Source of the DNA: Flagellimonas pelagia
GTDB lineage: Bacteria; Bacteroidota; Bacteroidia; Flavobacteriales; Flavobacteriaceae
Length of the DNA stretch: 64,000 bases
NCBI RefSeq assembly: GCF_003584135.1
Contig: NZ_QXFI01000031.1
Span: 62,001 to 126,000, forward strand
Direction of reading: 5' to 3'
In this document: positions 1 to 8,218 of the stretch, piece after piece
Numbering within the stretch: position 1 is the first letter of the stretch
How the letters are laid out: each line of letters starts with the position of its first letter
Program-made: the position numbers and the translations under genes
The notes under the pieces: generated by a model
Told to the model about the DNA's origin: nothing
What the model saw: the letters and a program-made list of their open reading frames with translations, nothing else
Databases searched by the model: none

Positions 1-347
1 CCAACCTTTTCAAAAAGGTCCAGGTATTTATCCAGAACGATGCCATTGGTCGTCAACTTGAGTGTCACACCCAATTTGGACAGTTCTTCCACCAAAAAAT
101 CAAAATTCTTCCGAACCAAAGGTTCACCCCCTGTCAACCGGATGGTATGTACTCCCAAATCCCCGAACGTACGTGCCATCTCAATGATTTCTTCCAACGT
201 CATGATGTTGGGTTTTTCAATCAATTCGATACCTTCTTCGGGCATACAGTAAAAACAGCGTAGGTTGCACCGATCCGTCAACGAAATCCTGAGATACGTA
301 TGCGGCCTGCCGAAATTGTCAATTATTTTGGGGGTTCTTTCAATCAT
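1..347 (-). CDS. moaA: GTP 3',8-cyclase MoaA (partial, C-terminal part beyond window)
   Basis: Radical-SAM enzyme that rearranges GTP in the first step of molybdopterin synthesis. The first 115 codons are visible. Residues 21-34 carry ISLTDRCNLRCFYC, the CxxxCxxC signature (Cys27, 31, 34) that holds the SAM-binding [4Fe-4S] cluster, and a downstream LTGGEP motif also fits the family. The ATG at 347 overlaps the end of the moaC-mogA fusion (TGA at 342-340) by eight bases, so translation is probably coupled. The gene runs off the left edge, so the C-terminal cluster that binds GTP cannot be checked. Confidence 0.95.
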   Translation of the reverse strand, partial: MIERTPKIIDNFGRPHTYLRISLTDRCNLRCFYCMPEEGIELIEKPNIMTLEEIIEMARTFGDLGVHTIRLTGGEPLVRKNFDFLVEELSKLGVTLKLTTNGIVLDKYLDLFEKV

Positions 348-1236
348 GTCGTTTTCCTTCTATCACCTTAAATGCATGCAACACATGTGGAAAAATGGCT
401 TCCATGGACTCTAAAGCCCCACGGGCCGAACCTGGGAGCGCCAATATCAATTTTCCGTCTTTTATCCCCGCTATGGAACGAGAAAACATGGCATACGTCA
501 TACGGTCCTGACCATAACTTCGCATTTGTTCCTCCACTCCTTTCAACCTAATATCCAATAAAGGTTCCAAGGTTTGAGGGGTTACATCTCGGGGACCAAT
601 ACCCGTTCCACCGGTGTAAATAATGAGATCCGATGAGGTGGTCTCCAAAATCTTTACAATCTCCGATGGTTCATCCGGGATAATGGTTTTAATCGTTTCC
701 AGTCCTAATGACTGAAGCTTTTCCACAATGCCTTTGCCTGCGGTATCCTCTCCTTTGCCTTTGGAAATGGTATCCGAACAGACCACCACATGAGCTTTTA
801 AACCTTCAGTGTTGACCTTGTAGGACGATTTTCCGCCTTTCTTGGATTTCAACCGAATGGTGCCGATTTCCACATTTTTATCGATGGGTTTCAGCATATC
901 GTACATGGTGAGTGCCACCACGCTGGCCCCGTGCATTGCCTCTACCTCTACCCCTGTTTTATAAATCGTTTTCACCGTCATGGTAATGTAAATCTCTAGC
1001 CCTTTGATTTCGTATTCAATCCCGGTGTACTCAATCGGCAACGGATGACAATCCGGTAAAAGGTCTGGCGTTTTTTTTACCCCTAAAAGTCCAGCGGCTT
1101 TGGCCATTTCGAACACATTTCCCTTGGGAACCTGATTGTTCTTCAGGGCATTGATGGTTTCCTGACTGCTCGTTTTCACGATGGCCTCCGCGGTAGCTTC
1201 CCGCAAGGTGTTCACTTTGTGTGTTATATCGACCAT
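340..1236 (-). CDS. moaC: Bifunctional MoaC-MogA/MoaB fusion (cyclic pyranopterin monophosphate synthase + molybdopterin adenylyltransferase-like)
   Basis: A 298-residue two-domain protein. Residues ~1-145 are MoaC, which converts the MoaA product to cyclic pyranopterin monophosphate: LLPDCHPLP and the GVEVEAM...GASVVALTMYDM stretch are family hallmarks, followed by KGGKS. Residues ~150-298 are a MogA/MoaB domain, with the TGGTGIGPRDVTP molybdopterin-binding loop and a closing LALPGSARG motif; this domain adenylylates molybdopterin. Each half is about the normal length of the stand-alone protein, so this is a clean fusion of steps one and three of the pathway. Its stop overlaps moaA, and its start follows the moaE stop directly. 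Confidence 0.95.
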   Translation of the reverse strand: MVDITHKVNTLREATAEAIVKTSSQETINALKNNQVPKGNVFEMAKAAGLLGVKKTPDLLPDCHPLPIEYTGIEYEIKGLEIYITMTVKTIYKTGVEVEAMHGASVVALTMYDMLKPIDKNVEIGTIRLKSKKGGKSSYKVNTEGLKAHVVVCSDTISKGKGEDTAGKGIVEKLQSLGLETIKTIIPDEPSEIVKILETTSSDLIIYTGGTGIGPRDVTPQTLEPLLDIRLKGVEEQMRSYGQDRMTYAMFSRSIAGIKDGKLILALPGSARGALESMEAIFPHVLHAFKVIEGKRHD

Positions 1237-1680
1237 TTACTTATTCACTTTCCATTGATGGGTTTCATCCTCGAAGATTTCCTTACCGAAGATGGGTACT
1301 TTCGCCTTGATTTCCTCCACAAAATAATTAGTGGCCTCAATAGCAATCTTTCTATGGGCGGATGAAGTAAAAACGAACAAACAAAGTTCCCCTGTCTTCA
1401 CGGTGCCCAAACTATGGTAAATATGGGCACAGGTAATATCGAATTTGGCAAAAGCTGCTTCCCTTATTTCATGAAATACTTTTTCGGCCATTTCTTCATA
1501 GGCCGTATACTCAATTGCGGCCACTGTTTTGCCATCAATTTTATCGGCCCTTATCTGGCCCAGAAAAATGCTGTGTGCCCCAATGTTGGTCTTGCTCTGA
1601 TGATTGGTCACCGATTGCGCAATTTTCTCTGGGGGTATGGCCCCTTCCACAAAAACCTTTTTTACTTTTTTAGTCTCCAT
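1237..1680 (-). CDS. moaE: Molybdopterin synthase catalytic subunit MoaE
   Basis: Large subunit of molybdopterin synthase, which inserts the two dithiolene sulfurs delivered by MoaD thiocarboxylate. Visible signatures are GAHSIFLGQIR near the N-terminus, the HSLG...TGE core and the lysine motif KAKVPIFGKE, which should include the catalytic Lys. I chose the ATG at 1680 (METKK, 147 aa), which overlaps the moeB stop by 11 bases. An ATG at 1710 would add ten residues buried in moeB and not usual in the family. A GGAGG lies about 16 bases before the 1680 start. Confidence 0.92.
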   Translation of the reverse strand: METKKVKKVFVEGAIPPEKIAQSVTNHQSKTNIGAHSIFLGQIRADKIDGKTVAAIEYTAYEEMAEKVFHEIREAAFAKFDITCAHIYHSLGTVKTGELCLFVFTSSAHRKIAIEATNYFVEEIKAKVPIFGKEIFEDETHQWKVNK

Positions 1681-2686
1681 TGATGATGGTTTCAATTCCT
1701 CCTTCCACATTGATTAGGTTGTTGAACCCGAATTCCCGTTCCAATATTTCTATGGCATTTTGACTCCGTTTTCCGGATTGACAAAACACCATAACCTCTT
1801 GATCTTTTGGTATTTCATGATGGCGCACCACAAGGTCTGCCATCGGAATTTTTAAAATGTTGTTTCCACTGGGTTTGGGCTGTTCAAAGGTTTCTCTGAC
1901 ATCCAAATACCATTGAAATTCACTTTTTAAGGTGCATTCCAATTTTACGGGTACAATGCCATTCGTTTTGATTTTTTCAATCTCTTCCGGACGCTTTTTA
2001 ATATTGATAAGTTGTTCCGCTCCCGAAAAAATGTTGAAAAGCTTCAACTTGCCTGATAACACCTCTCCTTTCCCTAAAATCATTTTCAAAACCTCTGTAG
2101 CCTGCATGGTGCCCAGCATTCCTGGTAGGACTCCCAAAACCCCCGTTGCCTCACAACTGATATTTTGTCGTGTTGTTTTGGGAAAAAGACACCTATAACT
2201 TGGTCCATCTTGATAATTGAACACCGAAAGTTGTCCTTCATTTTTATAAATGGAAGCATACACCCATGGTTTTTCGGACAAGATACAAGCATCATTGATG
2301 AGGTATTTGGTTTCGAAATTGTCGGTGCCATCCAGAACAATATCATATCTGTCAATTATGCTTTGCGCATTTTCTTGCGTCAAGGATTCCTGAATGATTT
2401 CAAAAACCACCTCACTACTTCTTTTGGACAACTGTTCTGCAGCGGCAACAGCTTTCGATTTACCCAAATCCGATTCTTGGAACAACACTTGACGGTGAAG
2501 ATTGGTTACATCGACCTTATCATGATCCATAAGGCCAATGGTTCCTACCCCTGCAGCCGACAAATACAAGGCAGCAGGACAACCCAAACCACCCACACCA
2601 ACAATCAATACTTTGGCATGGCGTAGTCTGTCCTGACCATCAACACCAACTTCCTGTAACTTTATTTGTCTCTCGTACCTGTTCAT
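1670..2686 (-). CDS. moeB: MoeB/ThiF-type adenylyltransferase with C-terminal rhodanese domain
   Basis: Activates the C-terminal glycine of MoaD as an acyl-adenylate; the rhodanese domain can supply the sulfur. Residues 1-240 form the E1-like domain: VGVGGLGCP (nucleotide-binding loop) and the DGTDNFETKYL motif are clear. Residues ~255-338 are rhodanese-like, with the active-site loop VFCQSGKRS containing the persulfide Cys. Oddity: the two CxxC pairs that bind zinc in E. coli MoeB are nearly lost. The first reads SYRC with only one Cys, and no CxxC is present before the rhodanese domain. The start overlaps the moaD stop as ATGA. Confidence 0.92.
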   Translation of the reverse strand: MNRYERQIKLQEVGVDGQDRLRHAKVLIVGVGGLGCPAALYLSAAGVGTIGLMDHDKVDVTNLHRQVLFQESDLGKSKAVAAAEQLSKRSSEVVFEIIQESLTQENAQSIIDRYDIVLDGTDNFETKYLINDACILSEKPWVYASIYKNEGQLSVFNYQDGPSYRCLFPKTTRQNISCEATGVLGVLPGMLGTMQATEVLKMILGKGEVLSGKLKLFNIFSGAEQLINIKKRPEEIEKIKTNGIVPVKLECTLKSEFQWYLDVRETFEQPKPSGNNILKIPMADLVVRHHEIPKDQEVMVFCQSGKRSQNAIEILEREFGFNNLINVEGGIETIINGD

Positions 2687-2919
2687 CCGCCTGCGAAGGG
2701 TGGCAATAGGGCCACCTCATCCCCATCTTTTAATATGATATTTTCATCCAAATTTTGGTTCACGGCCACTTGAATGGATTCTTGGTCCATAATTCCAAGT
2801 GGATTTAAACACTTCAATTTTAATTCATGTGCCGTAGTGGGTGCTGTCAAATTTAAGACCTCCTCATTTGTGCCTTTTGCTTCGGCAACCAGACCAAAAT
2901 ATTTTACGGTGACCTTCAT
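2683..2919 (-). CDS. moaD: Molybdopterin synthase sulfur carrier MoaD
   Basis: A 78-residue ubiquitin-fold sulfur carrier. It starts MKVTVKYFGLVAEA, typical of the first beta strand, and ends VALLPPFAGG. The C-terminal Gly-Gly is the residue pair that MoeB adenylates and that becomes the thiocarboxylate used by MoaE. The neighbouring moeB and moaE supply both partners. It overlaps moeB by four bases (ATGA) and mocA by one (TAATG). Confidence 0.95.
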   Translation of the reverse strand: MKVTVKYFGLVAEAKGTNEEVLNLTAPTTAHELKLKCLNPLGIMDQESIQVAVNQNLDENIILKDGDEVALLPPFAGG

Positions 2920-3518
2920 TATTCCAATCCTTTCAATTTTTCAATATCCGCTTCCGTATCGATATCAAAACCACCTTGTTCAAATTCTATCGTCCTATAA
3001 ACGAAATCTGCATTCATGGTTAATTTTTTAGCGCCTTGGTCCCCTTTTAATTTTTCCAAAAACGGAAAAGCCGATTTGGAAAAAATAGCAGGCACACCCA
3101 TTTCTGAGCCGTATTTTGAATACGTCGCCATGGGTTTTTGATATACATGCGCCATGCTCATTCTTTGTATGTACTCCGTGGTTAACAAAGGCTGATCGGA
3201 AAGCAGTAAAAGGATGTGTTCCATTTCTGTATCTCGAGTCAATTCCTGTAACCCTATTTTTATGCTACCTGCCATGCCCTTCTCCCATTCCGGGTTTTGT
3301 ACCACTTCAAAATTCTTGATATCCACTTCGTATAAGATCAAATCCTCATTAGACCCTAAGACCAAAATTTTCTTTTTGAAATCCAACTTTTCAACTAAAT
3401 CTAGGGTATGCTGTAAAAGTGGTTTTCCTTTGAACTTTACTAATTGTTTGGGTCTACCCAATCGGCTTGATCCACCAGCCGCCAAAATGACTACTCCTAT
3501 TTTTGCTGTTTTACTCAA
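2919..3518 (-). CDS. MocA/MobA-type molybdenum cofactor nucleotidyltransferase
   Basis: A nucleotidyltransferase of 199 residues that probably attaches CMP (MocA) or another nucleotide to molybdopterin. The N-terminal LAAGGSSRLGRPKQL is the nucleotide-binding signature of this fold, LLLSDQPLL holds the metal-binding Asp, and a GGFDIDTEAD motif near the end is typical of MocA. Its place beside xdhC favours MocA, because xanthine-dehydrogenase-family enzymes use the cytidine form. The only start that fits is TTG at 3518, overlapping the xdhC stop as TTGA. Confidence 0.85.
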   Translation of the reverse strand: MSKTAKIGVVILAAGGSSRLGRPKQLVKFKGKPLLQHTLDLVEKLDFKKKILVLGSNEDLILYEVDIKNFEVVQNPEWEKGMAGSIKIGLQELTRDTEMEHILLLLSDQPLLTTEYIQRMSMAHVYQKPMATYSKYGSEMGVPAIFSKSAFPFLEKLKGDQGAKKLTMNADFVYRTIEFEQGGFDIDTEADIEKLKGLE

Positions 3519-4669
3519 ATATGTATTTTTTGAAATTCGGTCCCTTCCTTGTCATGGATGGGAGTCGATCTATGTTTTAAAGGGCGTGCTTGTTTTCCTT
3601 TCAAAACGCTTTGAATTTCTGCCAAAATGGAAAGTCCGATCTCTGCGGGAGTTTCCGCTCCAATCTCCAATCCCACAGGGGCATGTATCTTGGCCAAATC
3701 CTGTTGCGAAATCTGTAGTCCTTTTTGTTCCAGATCATCCAACATGCGGTTGTATTTTTTCAATGGTCCCAATATACCAATGTAAAAAAGTTGTGGCTGG
3801 TCCAATAAAAGTTCCAATACCGCTAGATCATAATTGTAGTTATGGCTCATCAGCACAAAACAGGTGCGCGTATCGATGTTAATATTTTTGAGCGTCTCTT
3901 CCGGTTTGGATACCAGCACCTGACAGGACCCTGCAAAACGTTCCTTGTTGGCATGTGTTGGGCGTCCATCGGTAACGAAAACCTTCCATCCCAAAAGTTC
4001 GGCCTGTTGGGCCAAGAGCTGCGCATCGTTACCAGCACCAACCAAAATCAGTTTAACAGGTGGTTGCAGCACCTGTACAAAAGCTTGTAACTGGCTTCCG
4101 TTCAATTCCAAAGCCACAAAACTCGACTCATTTTCCTCCAAGACCCTTTTACTTTCCTTCAACAGAACCTCCAAAATTCTTTCATTCAAACTTTTGGAAG
4201 CCATCACTTCGAATGAAGCGACCATCATTTTGGTACCAGGTTGATTATTTCGGTCGTCCAGATTGAAACCAATGGAGAGCGCCACCGGTTCTTCCATTTT
4301 GGAAGCTTTGCTTAAAATTTCACAAGCATTTTCATTTGATGCAAAATCCAAGGGCTCGAATAATACCTGAATGATTCCGTTGCATCCCAACTGCGCGCCT
4401 ACCACTGCATCATCTTCGTCACTGGTATCGTAAGTAACCAATCTATTTTCCTGAATTTCCAAAGCATACAGGGCCTTTCGTAACGCATCTCCTTCTAAAC
4501 AACCACCGCTGATGGCACCGGTTATATTTCCGAATTCATCCACCAACATTCGGGCTCCTGCCCTTCGGTACGATGATCCTTCCACATGTACCACAGTAGC
4601 CAAAACACAACCGATGTTTTGGGCTTTTAACTCTTCATATTTTGTTATGATAGCATCCAACTCTCTCAT
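3515..4669 (-). CDS. XdhC/CoxI family molybdoenzyme maturation factor
   Basis: XdhC proteins bind molybdenum cofactor, protect it, and help its sulfuration before insertion into xanthine-dehydrogenase-type enzymes. The 384-residue protein has the N-terminal XdhC/CoxI domain (GSSYRRAGARMLV and ISGGCLEGD, residues ~30-70) and a C-terminal Rossmann-like domain (LVGAGNDAQLLAQ, then VLMSHNYNYD and YIGILGP). It overlaps the desulfurase gene by four bases (ATGA). No xdhA/xdhB-type structural gene is in the window, so its client enzyme must be elsewhere, perhaps beyond the left edge. Confidence 0.93.
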   Translation of the reverse strand: MRELDAIITKYEELKAQNIGCVLATVVHVEGSSYRRAGARMLVDEFGNITGAISGGCLEGDALRKALYALEIQENRLVTYDTSDEDDAVVGAQLGCNGIIQVLFEPLDFASNENACEILSKASKMEEPVALSIGFNLDDRNNQPGTKMMVASFEVMASKSLNERILEVLLKESKRVLEENESSFVALELNGSQLQAFVQVLQPPVKLILVGAGNDAQLLAQQAELLGWKVFVTDGRPTHANKERFAGSCQVLVSKPEETLKNINIDTRTCFVLMSHNYNYDLAVLELLLDQPQLFYIGILGPLKKYNRMLDDLEQKGLQISQQDLAKIHAPVGLEIGAETPAEIGLSILAEIQSVLKGKQARPLKHRSTPIHDKEGTEFQKIHI

Positions 4670-5820
4670 ACAGAAACGGTTTTAAGTTGGTTGACCACCT
4701 TTTCTATTGCTTCAAAAGCCAAAGCCATATCCGCTACCGTGGTATGTTTTCCCGTGCTGATTCGTAGACTGGCCAAAGCAGTTTCTTCATCATGCCCCAT
4801 CGCCATCAACACATGGGACGGACTGATCAGGTTGGCATTGCAAGCAGAACCTCTGGAGACAGCCAACTTTTTCAAGTGCAATAGCAATTTGGAACCCTCT
4901 ATGCCCGAAAACGAAACATTGGTAGTGTTGCACAATCGTGGTACGTCAGAACCATTGATTTTGGCTCCTTCCACCTGAAGAAGTCTTTGTTCCAAATGAT
5001 TTCTCAACTGCAACAACCGGTTGCTTTCTTCCTCCATTTTGAAGGTGATAATCTCACAGGCTTCCCCAAACCCCACAATGGCAGGAACATTAAGCGTACC
5101 AGGGCGAAACCCTTGTTCTTGGTTGCCTCCAAAAAAATACTTTTCCAATTTCACCTGATTCTTTTTGTTCAGGTACAAGGCACCAATTCCCTTCGGGCCA
5201 TACATTTTATGTGCGGAGAAAATGGCCAAATCAATATTCAGATCTTTCAGGTCGACCGGTATTTTTCCAACGGCCTGGGTAATGTCAGACATCACCGCAA
5301 CATCATGTTCTTGGGCAATTTCAGCAATTGATTTAATGGGATGGATGACACCTGTTTCATTGTTTGCCAACATGAGACACACCAAAATAGTCGTAGGCAA
5401 CAAAGCTGCTTGAAACTGTTCCAAGTCAATGCTTCCTTGAGCGTCCACATCCAGATAGGTCACTTGAAAACCTTGGTTTTCCAAGGCCTTCATGGTTTCC
5501 AAAACAGCCTTATGTTCCGTTTTGCAGGTAACAATATGATTTCCCTTATGCTGATTTGCCTTACAGAATCCCATCAAGCCCAAATTGGCAGCTTCCGTGG
5601 CGCCCGAAGTGAACAAGATTTCATTAGGTCTACAACCCAAAACACTTGAAATTTGCTTACGGGCCTTTTCCACAGCATCATCCGCATACCATCCATAGGA
5701 ATGGTCGCTTGTGGCATTTCCAAAGTGTTCTGAAAAATAGGGCAACATGGCCTCCAACACTTTCGGGTCTACCGGTGTGGTTGCATTGAAATCCAAATAT
5801 ATTCTATTGTTTGCCACCAT
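4666..5820 (-). CDS. Cysteine desulfurase, NifS/IscS type
   Basis: PLP enzyme that removes sulfur from cysteine and carries it as a persulfide. It begins NRIYLDFNATTPVDP, as this family does. SAHKMYGPKG contains the PLP-binding Lys, and SRGSACNAN contains the active-site Cys. As first gene of the cofactor operon it probably supplies sulfur to MoeB-rhodanese/MoaD, or to XdhC for the terminal sulfido ligand. The start at 5820 (MVANNRIYL, 384 aa) is preferred. An upstream ATG at 5847 lies inside a perfect palindrome that looks like an operator and would add nine atypical residues. Confidence 0.92.
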   Translation of the reverse strand: MVANNRIYLDFNATTPVDPKVLEAMLPYFSEHFGNATSDHSYGWYADDAVEKARKQISSVLGCRPNEILFTSGATEAANLGLMGFCKANQHKGNHIVTCKTEHKAVLETMKALENQGFQVTYLDVDAQGSIDLEQFQAALLPTTILVCLMLANNETGVIHPIKSIAEIAQEHDVAVMSDITQAVGKIPVDLKDLNIDLAIFSAHKMYGPKGIGALYLNKKNQVKLEKYFFGGNQEQGFRPGTLNVPAIVGFGEACEIITFKMEEESNRLLQLRNHLEQRLLQVEGAKINGSDVPRLCNTTNVSFSGIEGSKLLLHLKKLAVSRGSACNANLISPSHVLMAMGHDEETALASLRISTGKHTTVADMALAFEAIEKVVNQLKTVSV

Positions 5821-5829
5821 TGCTTCTCG

Positions 5830-5849
5830 ATATGTACACCTGTACATAT
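5830..5849. promoter_or_regulatory. Perfect 9-bp-arm palindrome, candidate operator of the molybdenum cofactor operon
   Basis: ATATGTACA-cc-TGTACATAT is a perfect inverted repeat ending 9 bases before the desulfurase start codon at 5820. Its core TACA-N2-TGTA is the form recognised by BlaI/MecI/CopY-family repressors. No such repressor gene is in the window, so the regulator assignment is inference from the half-site alone. Confidence 0.55.
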
Positions 5850-5942
5850 TGCAATTTACTAAGATTTCAGGACCTTTTCATACATTTTTCAAACCATTTT
5901 TGATGAAATCCAAACAAAAAAAGCCACTTTTTCCATGACGAT

Positions 5943-5950
5943 TAACTTTG
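5943..5950 (+). promoter_or_regulatory. Candidate -7 box TAACTTTG for the DUF3052-GH43 transcript
   Basis: Matches the Bacteroidota -7 consensus TAnnTTTG and lies 53 bases before the start at 6003. I see no clear TTG at the -33 position, so only half of the promoter is supported. Confidence 0.45.
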
Positions 5951-6002
5951 TAACTTCCAATCACAAACCACTGTCAATCAAAATTCTAAAATCAAAAGAA
6001 AA

Positions 6003-6413
6003 ATGACCGCAGGCTATTCAGGCACTCCATTGGCAAAAAAGCTAGGCATTAAACCTAGCTACAAAATTTCTGTGATCCACGCACCGAACGGATATTTTGA
6101 ATTATTTTCGGACCTGCCGGATGACTTGGAATGGATTGACTATCCTAACATAAAAAAGGACCTTATCCATTACTTTTCGGACAGTAAGAGTCAACTTGAA
6201 AAAGATATTGAAAAACTGCGGGATGAAATTGAGCAACAGGGATCCATATGGGTCTCGTGGCCAAAAAAATCATCCAAAGTAGAAACCGATCTGGATGGTA
6301 ATGTGGTCCGTGAAATAGGGTTGAACCATGGACTGGTCGATATCAAAGTCTGTGCGGTGAGCGAGATTTGGTCAGGGCTCAAGTTCGTTATCCCGGTCAA
6401 AGACAGAAAATGA
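6003..6413 (+). CDS. DUF3052 family protein
   Basis: A 136-residue protein beginning with the diagnostic TAGYSGTPLAKKLGIKP of DUF3052. A charged helical stretch (residues ~60-80) is followed by SIWVSWPKK and a C-terminal strand ending in FVIPVKDRK. No signal peptide or membrane segment is visible, so it is probably cytoplasmic. The function of the family is unknown to me. The next gene, a GH43 lipoprotein, follows after 29 bases on the same strand, but a shared role is not obvious. Confidence 0.85.
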   Translation: MTAGYSGTPLAKKLGIKPSYKISVIHAPNGYFELFSDLPDDLEWIDYPNIKKDLIHYFSDSKSQLEKDIEKLRDEIEQQGSIWVSWPKKSSKVETDLDGNVVREIGLNHGLVDIKVCAVSEIWSGLKFVIPVKDRK

Positions 6414-6442
6414 ATTTTTAAATTGTCAGCTAAACCTTCAAA

Positions 6443-7495
6443 ATGAATTCAAACCTAAAAGTTCGTCCAATAGCTTTTATCCTATCTATCTCATTGATGT
6501 TAACGATAGGCTGTAAATCCATCCAGAACTCCGCAATGGCACAAACTTCCGGAAACCCCGTTTTTGAAGGTTGGTATGCCGATCCTGAGGGCGTTGTTTT
6601 TGGGAAAGAATATTGGATCTATCCCACCTTTTCGGCTAAGTATACGGACCAAGTATTTTTGGATGCGTTTTCTTCCAAAGATCTGGTCAATTGGGAAAAA
6701 CATTCCCGCGTTTTGGATACGAGCATTGTTAAATGGGCAAAGCAGGCCATCTGGGCCCCTGCTGCCATAGAAAAAGATGGAAAGTATTATCTTTTCTTCT
6801 CTGCCAATGATGTGCAACGGCCTGGTGGACCCATGTGGGATACCGAAAACGACATCAACCATTATGGGGGTATTGGGATAGCGGTTGCAGAATCACCTAG
6901 TGGCCCATTCAGGGATTATTTGGAAAAACCTCTAGTCTCCGATTTTTATAATGATGCCCAACCCATTGACCAGTTTGTTTTTAAGGATGTTGACGGCACC
7001 CATTACTTCTTTTACGGAGGATGGGGCCATTGCAATATGGGTATTTTAAATGATGATTTTACAGGGTTTATCCCTTTTGAAGATGGCGAAATTTTCAAAG
7101 AAATCACCCCCGAAGGATATGTGGAAGGTCCTTTGATGTTTTTAAGGAACAATACCTATTATTTGATGTGGTCCGAAGGAGGTTGGACCAACGATACCTA
7201 CAAAGTAGCATATGCCATGGGAAATAGTCCGAGGGGGCCATTCAAACGGATTGGCACCATTTTGGAGGCTGATCGTTCCATTGCCACCGGAGCCGGGCAC
7301 AATTCCGTTATCCAAGTTCCGGGGACGGATGATTGGTATATGATCTATCACCGAAGACCTATCCCTAATTTGGATAGGGACCATCGGGTGGTCTGTATCG
7401 ACAAAATGGAATTCAATGCGGATGGTACCATCAAAAACATCATCATGACTTTTGATGGGGTACAACCGCAACCCATTTTGAATCCAAAAAAATAA
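6443..7495 (+). CDS. GH43-like five-bladed beta-propeller glycosidase, lipoprotein
   Basis: A 350-residue probable lipoprotein: LMLTIGC gives a lipobox with Cys24. The rest is a five-bladed propeller of the GH43 type: YADPE (general base Asp), QPIDQFVFKD (Asp that tunes the acid) and YVEGPLMF (general acid Glu) are in the expected order. GH43 enzymes release arabinose, xylose or galactose; the exact substrate cannot be told from sequence. It is not adjacent to a SusC/D pair and converges on the Trk genes with only 26 bases between. Confidence 0.85.
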   Translation: MNSNLKVRPIAFILSISLMLTIGCKSIQNSAMAQTSGNPVFEGWYADPEGVVFGKEYWIYPTFSAKYTDQVFLDAFSSKDLVNWEKHSRVLDTSIVKWAKQAIWAPAAIEKDGKYYLFFSANDVQRPGGPMWDTENDINHYGGIGIAVAESPSGPFRDYLEKPLVSDFYNDAQPIDQFVFKDVDGTHYFFYGGWGHCNMGILNDDFTGFIPFEDGEIFKEITPEGYVEGPLMFLRNNTYYLMWSEGGWTNDTYKVAYAMGNSPRGPFKRIGTILEADRSIATGAGHNSVIQVPGTDDWYMIYHRRPIPNLDRDHRVVCIDKMEFNADGTIKNIIMTFDGVQPQPILNPKK

Positions 7496-7521
7496 AAGAG
7501 GATTTTGCTAAATCTTAATGT

Positions 7522-8205
7522 TTAGTCCTTTAGGAATTTTTTGATGTCTTTATTGGCGCCATAAACAACGATAAGATCGTCTTTATTGAGTACACTGTTG
7601 GGATTGGCCACACCTTTGACCTCGGTAACAAATTTCACCTTGCCCACTATGGTCCTTTCCTGCGTGTTGGCAATGGTCGTCAACACCAAAAGATTGTACT
7701 GCTCGCGAATATTACTGTCCTTGATGGTCTTCCCGTGAAGTTTTACGGGAACACTTACTTCAACGATACTGAAATCATCATTCAACTCAAAAGAGTCGAC
7801 CACGCCTTTTAAACACAGTTTCTTTGCCCAACGTTCGGCGGATTCTTCCTCTGGATGTACTATTTCGTCCACGCCAATGGCATGGAGCACTTTTTCATGA
7901 AGTTGGTCAATAGATCTACTGATCAATCGTTTTACCTGAAGGTTTTTGAACAAAGCCGTGGCCATGACACTGGCACCTTTGTCCTCCCCAATGGCCACCA
8001 CCACCATGTCCGTGTCCTTCAAAGGCAATCCTGCAACGGTAAATTCGTCCGTGGCATCCATGCAAATGGTATGGGATATATGCTCCTTGTAGTGATCTAC
8101 CCGATCCATATTGGTGTCTATACCTATCACCTCATTTCCCGCCTCGGTCAATTTAGCCGCCAATGAGGCCCCAAAACTTCCCAATCCCACAACGATATAC
8201 TTCAT
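7522..8205 (-). CDS. TrkA/KtrA family potassium uptake regulatory subunit
   Basis: A 227-residue cytoplasmic gating subunit of a K+ uptake channel. The N-terminal RCK Rossmann domain shows VVGLGSFGASLA (nucleotide-binding Gly motif), an acidic ribose-binding Asp in VIGIDTN and a VAIGED motif. The C-terminal ~85 residues form a TrkA-C domain ending in DDLIVVYGANKDIKKFL. It follows its membrane partner by 13 bases and is surely cotranscribed. The single RCK unit is the KtrA layout, rather than the doubled E. coli TrkA. Confidence 0.93.
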   Translation of the reverse strand: MKYIVVGLGSFGASLAAKLTEAGNEVIGIDTNMDRVDHYKEHISHTICMDATDEFTVAGLPLKDTDMVVVAIGEDKGASVMATALFKNLQVKRLISRSIDQLHEKVLHAIGVDEIVHPEEESAERWAKKLCLKGVVDSFELNDDFSIVEVSVPVKLHGKTIKDSNIREQYNLLVLTTIANTQERTIVGKVKFVTEVKGVANPNSVLNKDDLIVVYGANKDIKKFLKD

Positions 8206-8218
8206 AAGACTTCAATTT

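Noticed and set aside
2165..2626. 153-codon plus-strand frame opposite moeB
   Set aside because: Fully inside moeB on the other strand; no motif.
3214..3882. 222-codon plus-strand frame opposite mocA and xdhC
   Set aside because: Antisense to two clearly conserved genes; composition is shadow-like with no domain.
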